DNA of 27,481 nucleotides from Clostridiales bacterium (GTDB lineage Bacteria > Bacillota > Clostridia > Oscillospirales > Oscillospiraceae). Positions 7,996-15,109 of this stretch are shown piece after piece; positions within the stretch are counted from its first letter, which is position 1, and every line of letters starts with the position of its first letter. The stretch spans positions 6,469-33,949 of the forward strand of contig DYBS01000006.1 in the NCBI GenBank assembly GCA_019418525.1, in the 5' to 3' direction. The position numbers were made by a program, and so were the translations under genes. The notes under the pieces are model-generated. The model ran no database searches. It was given only the letters and a program-made list of their open reading frames with translations, and was not told the DNA's origin.

Positions 7996-9048
7996 GTGGC
8001 GGGAAAGAGCGGAGGGCGGCTGCTGTACGCCGACCTCCTGCGGGTGGTGGCCACCGTCGCGGTGATCATGATCCATATCTCCGGGGGCTGGATCTCCGAG
8101 GCGGCGGTGGGCTCCGCCGCCTGGAACACCCTGAACCTGTACGACGGGCTCACCCACTGGGCGGTCCCGGCCTTTATCATGCTCTCCGGCATGTTCCTGC
8201 TGGACCCCAAGCGGGAGGTGAACCTCCACAGCCTCCTGTTCCGGCAGGCCCTGCGCCTGGTGGTCGCCCTGGTGGTGTGGAGCGCCGTATACGCCCTGTT
8301 CGGGGCCTTCCTGAACACCGGCTCTGTCACGCTCAATGACCTGATCGATGGTCTGAAAGCCCTGGTATGGGGTAATCTCCACTACCACCTGTGGTTTCTC
8401 CCCATGATGATCGGCCTGTACCTGGTCACGCCCATTCTGCGGGCCTTCGTCCGGGGGGCCACTCAGAAGGAACTGAACTGGTACTTTTTCCTGGCCTTCG
8501 TCTTTGCCATGGTGCTGCCCACGGTGCTGGCCCTGCGGCCCAGTCAGACGGTGTCCTCCTGGATCTCCCAGCTGGACATCCGCATCGTCCTGAGCTACGC
8601 CTCCTATTATGTGCTGGGCTACTGCCTCAAGACCTGCGTGCTCTCCCCGGTGGTGGAACTTATCATTTACATCCTGGGCGCGGCGGGGGCGGTGTGGACG
8701 GTGTGGGGCACTGCCTGGCTCTCCCAGATACAGGGTGCCCGCTTCACCTTCTACAACTACAACTCCCCTAACATCGCTCTCATGTCCGCGGCAGTGTTTC
8801 TTCTCTTCCGCCGTCTCCCTCTGCGCAGCGAGTCCGGGGGCTGGATCTCCGCCCTCTCCTCCATCACCTTTGGTATCTATCTGTGCCATGACCTCTTCCT
8901 CATGCTGCTGCGCCATTTCGGCGTGTCCACCCTCTCCTTTTTCCCGGTGCTGTCGGTGCCGCTGCTCACGCTGGGGGTGTTCCTGTGTGCGGCGCTGGTG
9001 GCCTGGCCCCTATCGAAAATCCCCTTGGTGGGGCGGTTCATTACCTGA
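7996..9048 (+). CDS. Acyltransferase-3 family integral membrane O-acyltransferase
   Basis: A 350-residue protein with about ten hydrophobic segments and the entry motif of the acyltransferase-3 (OafA/WecH-like) family: LLYADLLRVVATVAVIMIHISGGW near residues 9-32, whose histidine is the probable catalytic residue. It continues with the usual PAFIMLSGMFLL segment around 57-68. Members acylate sugars or glycans at the membrane. The start is GTG at 7996, three bases after the VOC stop, without a strong ribosome site, so it is probably coupled to the upstream gene. It is followed by an MBOAT and an AlgX/DltD-like gene, which points to modification of an envelope polymer. The acyl group and target cannot be told from sequence. 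Confidence 0.85.
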   Translation: MAGKSGGRLLYADLLRVVATVAVIMIHISGGWISEAAVGSAAWNTLNLYDGLTHWAVPAFIMLSGMFLLDPKREVNLHSLLFRQALRLVVALVVWSAVYALFGAFLNTGSVTLNDLIDGLKALVWGNLHYHLWFLPMMIGLYLVTPILRAFVRGATQKELNWYFFLAFVFAMVLPTVLALRPSQTVSSWISQLDIRIVLSYASYYVLGYCLKTCVLSPVVELIIYILGAAGAVWTVWGTAWLSQIQGARFTFYNYNSPNIALMSAAVFLLFRRLPLRSESGGWISALSSITFGIYLCHDLFLMLLRHFGVSTLSFFPVLSVPLLTLGVFLCAALVAWPLSKIPLVGRFIT

Positions 9049-9071
9049 TGAACCAGTAAAGGAGTTTTAAC

Positions 9072-10499
9072 GTGCTGTTTTCCAGTTCCATCTTCCTCTT
9101 TCTCTTCCTGCCGCTGATGCTGCTGGGGTACTACGGCCCCTGCCGCCTCTTCGGCCGGTGGAGCCGCCCGGTGCAGAACCTGTTGCTGCTGGTGGGCTCC
9201 CTCTTTTTCTACGCCTGGGGAGAGCCCTGGTTCGTGCTGGTGATGATGGCCTCCATTCTGGCCAACTACGGCTTCGGCCTGTGGGTGTACGCCTGCAAGG
9301 AGCGGGGCCGCTCCACCCGCGCCCCCATCGTGCTGTCGGTGGTGTGCAACCTGGGGCTCATGTTTATTTTTAAGTACCTGACCTTCGTCCTCACCGAGCT
9401 GGGGCGGCTGGGCCTGTCCCTCACCGTGCCGGTGATCGAGCTGCCCCTGGGCATCTCCTTTTTCACCTTCCAAGCCATGAGCTATGTGCTGGACGTGAAT
9501 CGGGGCCGGGGGAGCGTCCAGCGCAACCCACTCAAGGTGGGCCTGTACATCTCCTTCTTCCCCCAGCTCATCGCCGGCCCCATCGTCAAGTATGAGACGG
9601 TGGCCGAGGAGATCGACACCCGCCGGGAGAACTGGAACGACTTCTCCTCCGGGGTGTGCCGCTTCCTGGTGGGCATGGGGAAAAAGGTGATCCTGGCCAA
9701 CCAGCTGGCGGTGGTAGCCGACTTCGCCTACGGCCGCCCGGCGGGTTCTTTGTCCACCGGCATGGCCTGGCTGGGGGCGCTGTGCTATACCCTGCAAATC
9801 TACTACGACTTCTCCGGCTACTCGGACATGGCCATCGGCATGGGCCGTATGTTCGGCTTCCACTTCCTCGAAAACTTCAACTACCCCTACATCTCCCGCT
9901 CGGTCACCGAGTTCTGGCGGCGGTGGCACATCTCCCTGTCCACCTGGTTCCGGGACTATGTGTACTTTCCCCTGGGGGGCAGCCGGGTGGACAAGCGCTG
10001 GAAGCACATCCGCAACCTCTTCGTGGTGTGGCTCCTCACCGGCATCTGGCACGGAGCGGCGTGGACCTTTCTCCTGTGGGGCCTGTACTACTTTGTCCTC
10101 CAGGCCCTGGAGAAGTTCTGCGGTCTGGGCCGGGGCTGGCCGGAGGGACTCAAGTGGCTCTTCACCTTCTTCCTGGTAAATCTGGGCTGGGTCCTCTTCC
10201 GGGCCGAATCCCTCAGTGTGGCCATCCCCTACCTTACCGCCATGTTTACCCCCTCGGGCGGCGGGTGGGACGGGTACGCCACCCTCTTCCTCACCGACAA
10301 CCTGCCCATTCTGGCCGCGGCGCTCCTCTTCTCCGCGCCGGTGGCCCCGTGGCTCAGCCGCAAGACCGCAAGCTGGACCGGCGCGCCTGCCCTGGTGCGG
10401 GACGTGGTCTACCCGCTGCTGCTGGTGGCCCTGCTGGCCGTGTCCGCCAGCTTCATCGTCAAGGGCACTTACAATCCCTTCATCTATTCCAACTTCTAA
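9072..10499 (+). CDS. MBOAT family membrane O-acyltransferase (AlgI/DltB-like)
   Basis: A 475-residue polytopic protein of the membrane-bound O-acyltransferase family. The conserved histidines are His286 in TEFWRRWHISLS and His327 in LLTGIWHGAAWTFLLWG; the intervening segment FRDYVYFPLGG is also diagnostic. In alginate acetylation (AlgI) and D-alanylation (DltB) such proteins pass acyl groups across the membrane to an extracytoplasmic transferase. The start is GTG at 9072 with AAAGGAG 8-10 bases upstream, 23 bases after the preceding gene. The next gene encodes a protein of the type expected to receive the acyl group. No D-alanine ligase or carrier protein is nearby, so a Dlt system is unlikely; acetylation of a surface glycan is the better guess. 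Confidence 0.92.
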   Translation: MLFSSSIFLFLFLPLMLLGYYGPCRLFGRWSRPVQNLLLLVGSLFFYAWGEPWFVLVMMASILANYGFGLWVYACKERGRSTRAPIVLSVVCNLGLMFIFKYLTFVLTELGRLGLSLTVPVIELPLGISFFTFQAMSYVLDVNRGRGSVQRNPLKVGLYISFFPQLIAGPIVKYETVAEEIDTRRENWNDFSSGVCRFLVGMGKKVILANQLAVVADFAYGRPAGSLSTGMAWLGALCYTLQIYYDFSGYSDMAIGMGRMFGFHFLENFNYPYISRSVTEFWRRWHISLSTWFRDYVYFPLGGSRVDKRWKHIRNLFVVWLLTGIWHGAAWTFLLWGLYYFVLQALEKFCGLGRGWPEGLKWLFTFFLVNLGWVLFRAESLSVAIPYLTAMFTPSGGGWDGYATLFLTDNLPILAAALLFSAPVAPWLSRKTASWTGAPALVRDVVYPLLLVALLAVSASFIVKGTYNPFIYSNF

Positions 10500-10509
10500 G
10501 GAGGACGCC

Positions 10510-11709
10510 ATGAAACACCGCAAAGAGACCGTTACCGCCGTCCTCTTCTTGGCTCTGCTGGCCGTAGGGCTATGCTACATTGGCTTTCTGTTCTTAAATG
10601 GGGAGAGCGAGCTGCGCAAGGAGCTGGGCAAGGTCCGCCGGGACCCCTCCTATGCCCTGACCTTCGTAGAGAGCGCTGAGACCGCCCTCAATGAGGATCT
10701 GGACCAGGAGCACGGCTTCATCCAGCTCTACGGCGGCTTCCAGCGCCTGACCGGCCGCCGGGTACTGGAGGACGTGAACCAGTCCGCCCGGGTGGTGAGG
10801 CTCTCTGATGGAGCGCTGAATTTCTCCTATCTCACCTCCGCGCCGGTGGATATGACCGGCCTGGCCGACTCCCTCAACGACTTCCGGGATTATCTGGCCG
10901 GGGAGGACATCCCTCTCCTCTACGTGGCCGCCCCCCAGAAGGTGGAGGCGGGGGCCGACCTGCTGCCCCCCGGCCTTACCGACTACAACAATGAGAACGC
11001 CGACCAACTCCTCTCCCTCCTGGAGGAGTACGGCACCGACACGGTGGATCTGCGGCCCCTCTTTGAGGAGACAAAGGACTATGCCTCCTGGTTCTTCCGC
11101 ACCGACCACCACTGGAAGCCGGAGGCTGCCTTCTACGCCTGGCAGTATCTGACCACCATTCTGGAGGAGGACTACGGCATCTCCACCGACCCCACCTACA
11201 CCGACGAGGCCAACTACGACAAGGTGGTCTATGAGGACTACTTCCTGGGCAGCCAGGGCAAGCGGGTGGGCACCCTCTACGCCGGCACCGACGATATCAC
11301 GGAATATATTCCGAAGTTTGAGACAAACTTTACCTACACCTGTCCCTTCTACGGCATCGACCGCTCCGGCCCCTTTGAGGAGTCCCTGCTCTTCCCGGAG
11401 CGAGTGGCCGAGAAGGATTACTTCAACGGCAACCCCTACACCCTCTACGCCGGCGGCGACTACCCCCAGGCCACCATCGTCAACCACCTCAATCCCGACG
11501 GGAAGAAGGTGGTCCTGCTGCGGGAGTCCTTCTCCTGCGCCCTGACGCCCTTCCTGGCCCTGTCCTGCTCGGAGCTGACCACCATCGACCTGCGCTACTT
11601 CTCCGGCGACCTGCCTGAGACGTTGTCGGAACTGGACCCGGACCTGGTCGTTGTGCTCTACTGTGTCAGCTCTTTGAATTCCCAGGACCTGTTCCGTTTC
11701 GGATTATAG
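10510..11709 (+). CDS. AlgX/DltD-like extracytoplasmic acyltransferase (SGNH-like)
   Basis: The 399-residue protein has one N-terminal membrane segment (about 7-29) that anchors it outside the membrane. The rest resembles the AlgJ/AlgX/DHHW group: TDHHWKPEAAFYAW at 198-211 provides the Asp199/His201 pair, and LRESFSCALTPFL around 338-349 the presumed nucleophilic Ser340. This is a catalytic triad laid out as in SGNH-type O-acetyltransferases. Start: ATG at 10510 with AAGGAGGACGCC, 10 bases after the MBOAT stop; the longer open frame upstream overlaps the MBOAT gene out of frame and is rejected. It most likely completes acyl transfer to a cell-surface polymer using groups exported by the MBOAT protein. 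The polymer is unknown and no glycosyltransferase is in the window. Confidence 0.85.
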   Translation: MKHRKETVTAVLFLALLAVGLCYIGFLFLNGESELRKELGKVRRDPSYALTFVESAETALNEDLDQEHGFIQLYGGFQRLTGRRVLEDVNQSARVVRLSDGALNFSYLTSAPVDMTGLADSLNDFRDYLAGEDIPLLYVAAPQKVEAGADLLPPGLTDYNNENADQLLSLLEEYGTDTVDLRPLFEETKDYASWFFRTDHHWKPEAAFYAWQYLTTILEEDYGISTDPTYTDEANYDKVVYEDYFLGSQGKRVGTLYAGTDDITEYIPKFETNFTYTCPFYGIDRSGPFEESLLFPERVAEKDYFNGNPYTLYAGGDYPQATIVNHLNPDGKKVVLLRESFSCALTPFLALSCSELTTIDLRYFSGDLPETLSELDPDLVVVLYCVSSLNSQDLFRFGL

Positions 11710-11750
11710 CGGCCTTATAGTGATTTTGCCGGAACTTTAGGCGCAAATTC

Positions 11751-11767
11751 GGGGGACAACCCCTTTT
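11751..11767 (+). terminator. Weak terminator-like hairpin after the + strand run
   Basis: GGGG at 11752-11755 pairs with CCCC at 11760-11763 around ACAA, followed by TTTTATA. The stem is only four to five pairs, so termination may be incomplete. It is the only candidate between 11709 and the pyruvate kinase promoter. Confidence 0.35.
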
Positions 11768-11795
11768 ATACCTATTTTCTTGTTAGTTTTGCCGG

Positions 11796-11824
11796 TTTTC
11801 ACTGGCCTTGATTTGCTATATAAT
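11796..11824 (+). promoter_or_regulatory. Promoter of pyruvate kinase gene
   Basis: TTTTCA at 11796-11801, a 17-base spacer and a perfect TATAAT at 11819-11824. It lies in an AT-rich gap, about 55 bases before the GTG start at 11880. Confidence 0.7.
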
Positions 11825-11879
11825 AAAAATGGTTCGTAAATGTAATTAACTGGAATTCCTGTTTCGGGAGGAAACGACT

Positions 11880-13298
11880 GTGAGAAAGACGAAAATTATT
11901 TGTACGCTGGGCCCCGCCGTTGACAGCGAGAACATGATCCGTCAGCTCATCGAGAACGGTATGAACGGCGCCCGCTTCAATTTTTCCCATGGTACCCATG
12001 AGGAGCAGCTGGCTCGTCTGACCATGCTGAAGAACGTCCGGGATCAGATGGGTGCCTCCGTGGCTACCATTCTGGACACCAAGGGCCCTGAGATCCGCAT
12101 CCGCTCCTTTGCCGAGGGCCCCATCACCCTGGAGAAGGGCCAGACCTTCACTCTGACCACCGAGGATGTGGCCGGCAATCAGGAGCAGGTTTCCGTGACC
12201 TACACCAACCTGCACAACGAGGTGGCCCCCGGCTGCCGCATCCTGGTGGACGACGGCCTGATCGAGCTGCGCGTCATGGAGATCGAAGGCCGCAACATCC
12301 GCTGCGAGGTGGAGAACGGCGGTCCCCTGTCCAACAACAAGTCCATCAACATCCCCGATGTGTCCATCCTGCTGCCCTCTCTCACCGAGAAGGACAAATC
12401 CGACCTGAAGTTTGCCGTTGACAACGACTTTGACTTCATCGCCGCCTCCTTCATCCGGAAGGCCAGCGACGTGGAGGACATCCGCGCCTGCCTGAAGGAG
12501 TACGGCGACGAGGACATCCAGATTATCGCCAAGATCGAGAACCGCGAGGGCGTGGACAACCTGGACGCCATCATCGACGCCGCCGACGGCATCATGGTGG
12601 CCCGCGGTGACCTGGGCGTGGAGATCCCCGCCCACGAGGTGCCCATCCTCCAGAAGAAGATGATCAAGGCCGCCATCAACAAGGGTAAGCACGTGGTCAC
12701 CGCCACCCAGATGCTGGACTCCATGATCCGCAACCCCCGTCCCACCCGTGCCGAGGTCTCCGACGTGGCCAACGCCGTGTTCGACGGCACCTCCTGCATC
12801 ATGCTCTCTGGTGAGACTGCCTCCGGCAAGTACCCTGTTGAGGCTCTGAAGGCCATGGTGGACATCGCCACCGCCGCCGAGGAGTCCGTGAACTACTGGA
12901 AGCGCTTCTCTCAGCGCACCATCAACACCCGCGTGGACTGCATCACCGACGCCATGACTCACTCCAGCTGCCTGACCGCCATGGATCTGGGCGCCCGGGC
13001 CATCATCGCCCCCACCCAGTCCGGCTACACCGCCCGCATCCTGGCCAGCTACCGCCCCGCCTGCCCCATTGTGGCTGTGTGCCAGAACGACCGCACCTGT
13101 CGGAAGCTGGCCCTGTGCTGGGGTGTTCAGAGCCTGCTGTCCGGCTTTGTGGACTCCACTGACCGCCTGTTCTCCATGTCCGTGGACGTGGCCCGCAAGG
13201 AGGGCCTGGTCCAGCAGGGCGACATCGTGGTCATCACCGCCGGCGTGCCTATCGGCCAGAGCGGTACCACCAACCTCATTAAGGCCCAGAAGGTCTAA
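11880..13298 (+). CDS. pyk: Pyruvate kinase
   Basis: A 472-residue pyruvate kinase, converting phosphoenolpyruvate and ADP to pyruvate and ATP at the end of glycolysis. Visible motifs: MNGARFNFSHGTHEE near the start, DTKGPEIR, the phosphoenolpyruvate/Mg segment IIAKIENREGVDN and ADGIMVARGDLGVEIP, and the signature MLDSMIRNPRPTRAEVSDVANAV. The allosteric C-terminal domain occupies about 350-472. It lacks the extra C-terminal phosphohistidine domain found in Bacillus enzymes, which is common in other bacteria. Start: GTG at 11880 after GGGAGGAAAC. It has its own promoter and terminator, so it is probably a single transcription unit. Its codon use (many CTG, GAG, AAG, few rare codons) suggests high expression. 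Confidence 0.97.
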   Translation: MRKTKIICTLGPAVDSENMIRQLIENGMNGARFNFSHGTHEEQLARLTMLKNVRDQMGASVATILDTKGPEIRIRSFAEGPITLEKGQTFTLTTEDVAGNQEQVSVTYTNLHNEVAPGCRILVDDGLIELRVMEIEGRNIRCEVENGGPLSNNKSINIPDVSILLPSLTEKDKSDLKFAVDNDFDFIAASFIRKASDVEDIRACLKEYGDEDIQIIAKIENREGVDNLDAIIDAADGIMVARGDLGVEIPAHEVPILQKKMIKAAINKGKHVVTATQMLDSMIRNPRPTRAEVSDVANAVFDGTSCIMLSGETASGKYPVEALKAMVDIATAAEESVNYWKRFSQRTINTRVDCITDAMTHSSCLTAMDLGARAIIAPTQSGYTARILASYRPACPIVAVCQNDRTCRKLALCWGVQSLLSGFVDSTDRLFSMSVDVARKEGLVQQGDIVVITAGVPIGQSGTTNLIKAQKV

Positions 13299-13312
13299 TC
13301 CAAAGCGCACAC

Positions 13313-13347
13313 AGCGCCCCTTCCCAAGTGGGAAGGGGCGCTGCTTT
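13313..13347. terminator. Terminator between pyk and the small lipoprotein gene
   Basis: Perfect 13-bp arms 13313-13325 and 13330-13342 around AAGT. On the + strand it is followed by GCTTTATG. The minus-strand gene ending at 13346 stops at its edge, so it may serve both. The same arms recur at 13822-13851. Confidence 0.85.
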
Positions 13348-13735
13348 ATGTATTCTTCTGGCTGAGGGACAGTCCGCCCTCCACCTCGCCGCCGTCGATG
13401 CTGTTCACTCGAATAACAAAGGTCTTGCCGTCGGACGCCCGATAGCAAAAGGCCCGCTCCTCACCGGCCGTCACGGTGATAGCGTCCCGCTCCGTCTGGG
13501 TGCCGAAGAGGCCCTGCTGATACAGGATCACCTTGCAGTCGTGTTCCGCGTCGTTTCGAAAGCGCACCTCCAGGGTGTCGCCCTGTCCGCTGGGACAGTG
13601 AAGGGAATCGGTCTGATAGCTGCCCTGGCTGCTGTAAAAGGCGTCCCCATAGGCCAGCGGCGTGCCGCCCACCTCACATCCCACAGTGAGGAGCAGCAGC
13701 GCCGCCAAGATTCCGGTCCACGTCCTTCGGCCCAT
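13346..13735 (-). CDS. Small secreted lipoprotein-like protein of unknown function
   Basis: I do not recognise a family. From ATG at 13735 the product has 129 residues: a start of MGRRTW, a hydrophobic run and Cys20 in LLLLTVGCEV, looking like a signal peptide with a slightly atypical lipobox. The mature part is polar and beta-rich (DTLEVRFRNDAEHDCKVILY, ERAFCYRASDGKTFVIRVN), with three further cysteines, suggesting a small folded extracellular domain. An ATG at 13750 is in frame, but it would lie only about three bases from the expected transcript start of the strong promoter at 13760-13788, so the inner ATG is preferred although its ribosome site is weak. The gene is framed by two near-identical terminators. 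Confidence 0.7.
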   Translation of the reverse strand: MGRRTWTGILAALLLLTVGCEVGGTPLAYGDAFYSSQGSYQTDSLHCPSGQGDTLEVRFRNDAEHDCKVILYQQGLFGTQTERDAITVTAGEERAFCYRASDGKTFVIRVNSIDGGEVEGGLSLSQKNT

Positions 13736-13759
13736 ACGATCACATCCCATTTTTTCTGC

Positions 13760-13788
13760 ATTTTACCATTTTGTCTTTGGACCGTCAA
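13760..13788 (-). promoter_or_regulatory. Promoter of the small lipoprotein gene
   Basis: On the minus strand TTGACG (13788-13783), a 17-base spacer and TAAAAT (13765-13760). Near-consensus; the predicted transcript start is around 13753. Confidence 0.7.
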
Positions 13789-13815
13789 GCCGAGTCCGAG
13801 TTTCCCCTGTCGACG

Positions 13816-13851
13816 CAAAAAAGCGCCCCTTCCCGGTTGGGAAGGGGCGCT
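13816..13851 (-). terminator. Terminator of the YibE/F gene
   Basis: Arms 13822-13834 and 13839-13851 (13 bp, perfect) around a GGTT loop, followed on the minus strand by TTTTTT. It begins nine bases after the stop of the YibE/F gene at 13860. The arms are identical to those of the hairpin at 13313-13342. Confidence 0.9.
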
Positions 13852-13859
13852 CCTTTGCA

Positions 13860-15023
13860 TTACTCCACCGGTTCCGGCGGGACGTGCTTCCCGGGGGCCT
13901 TCCAGGTGTAGAGGGCCACCGCCAGGAGGACCGTCACCGGCACACTGAGGACAATGCCGAAGCTGCCGGAGAGGCCCTGCATGACCGCGATGCCGATGTT
14001 GTTGGAGTTGATGATCTGCTGATAGGGCAGGTCGTAGGCGTAGTCCAGCACCAGCATGGACACGCTGCCGCCTGCAAAGGCCAGGATAAGGGTATTGGAG
14101 TCGGTACCCATCATGTCCCGCCCCACGTGCATCCCGGCTTTGAAGAGCTCCCGGCGGGTGAGGGAGGGGTTCTGCATATACAACTCCGCCATGGAGCTGC
14201 CGATGGACATGGCCACGTCCATCACCGCGCCCAGGCTGGAAATGAGGAGCCCGGAGAACAGAAGGCCCCCCACCTGGATGCCGCTGGCATTCCAGAGGGT
14301 GAGCAGGCTCTCAATGTCGGACACGTTCCAGCCGCTGATCCCGCTGGCCCAGCTGAAGCAGGTGGCCGCGATCCCCGCGATGACCACCCCGGCCACGGTG
14401 CCGCCGGTGGCCACCAGGGTCTTGCGGGTGGGCCCACCGATGAGGTACATGGTCACCACCGTAGTCACCACGCACAGCCCCACCGACACCCAGAAGGGGG
14501 AGTACCCCCGGTACACCAGGGGCAGGTAGAAGAAGAGGATGCACAGGAAGGTAAAGACCAGGCCCAGAGCGCCTTTCAGCCCCTGCTTGCCGCCCACCAG
14601 CACCAGCACCGCCAGATAGAGGGCGGCGAAGAGGTAGAGGACCCCCTCCCGGTCCTGGCTGTACACGCTGGTGATGGTGGAGTCCCCCGCCACGCTCTGG
14701 AGGACCACCACCTTCATGCCCACGGTGCAGCCCGCGCCAAAGAGGTAGCCGGAGGAACTGGTGGTCTCCAGCTCCTGACCAGCCCGGACGCCGGTGGTCA
14801 TGCGCACCAGCACTCTCTGCTCGCCCACCCGGCTGCCGTCGGGCATGAGGTTGTCCTGTAAGATCTGGGTGACCACACCCTTCTCAAAGGTCTGGCCCTC
14901 CCGGGAGACCAGGGGCACCTTGTCCACCCGGTTGAGGGCCACCACAAAGGCCAGAAAGACCGCCAGCAGCACCAGCGGCACTCCCCAGCGGAGGAAGAGG
15001 CGGGAAAAGGTTCTCTGTTTCAT
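13860..15023 (-). CDS. YibE/F family multipass membrane protein
   Basis: A 387-residue protein fitting the YibE/F-like family of uncharacterised membrane proteins. One N-terminal membrane segment (about 13-31) is followed by a soluble extracytoplasmic part of about 85 residues (GVVTQILQDNL, RVLVRMTTG), then roughly seven to eight membrane segments between 130 and 375. The conserved family segment with SSLGAVMDVAMSIGSSMAEL and MHVGRDMMGTDSNTLILAFAG is present. Start: ATG at 15023 with GGAG nine bases upstream. No function is established for the family; transport has been guessed. It lies downstream of the phosphatase-like gene on the same strand but is separated from it by a strong hairpin, so joint transcription is uncertain. 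Confidence 0.85.
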   Translation of the reverse strand: MKQRTFSRLFLRWGVPLVLLAVFLAFVVALNRVDKVPLVSREGQTFEKGVVTQILQDNLMPDGSRVGEQRVLVRMTTGVRAGQELETTSSSGYLFGAGCTVGMKVVVLQSVAGDSTITSVYSQDREGVLYLFAALYLAVLVLVGGKQGLKGALGLVFTFLCILFFYLPLVYRGYSPFWVSVGLCVVTTVVTMYLIGGPTRKTLVATGGTVAGVVIAGIAATCFSWASGISGWNVSDIESLLTLWNASGIQVGGLLFSGLLISSLGAVMDVAMSIGSSMAELYMQNPSLTRRELFKAGMHVGRDMMGTDSNTLILAFAGGSVSMLVLDYAYDLPYQQIINSNNIGIAVMQGLSGSFGIVLSVPVTVLLAVALYTWKAPGKHVPPEPVE

Positions 15024-15056
15024 GGCAAAAACTCCGTTTCATCATACAGCGCATAC

Positions 15057-15089
15057 AGCGGCCTCCGCGCGCCGGGCGCGGAGGCCGCT
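15057..15089 (-). terminator. Strong hairpin after the phosphatase-like gene
   Basis: Perfect 14-bp arms 15057-15070 and 15076-15089 with a 5-base loop, located 20 bases after the stop at 15110. There is no clear T-run on either strand, so it may be a factor-assisted terminator or a 3'-end stabiliser. Confidence 0.55.
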
Positions 15090-15109
15090 GACAAATCAGG
15101 GATAATCGA

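Noticed and set aside
10216..10509. N-terminal extension of the AlgX-like gene
   Set aside because: It overlaps the MBOAT gene in another frame and would precede the signal anchor; the ATG at 10510 has a strong ribosome site.
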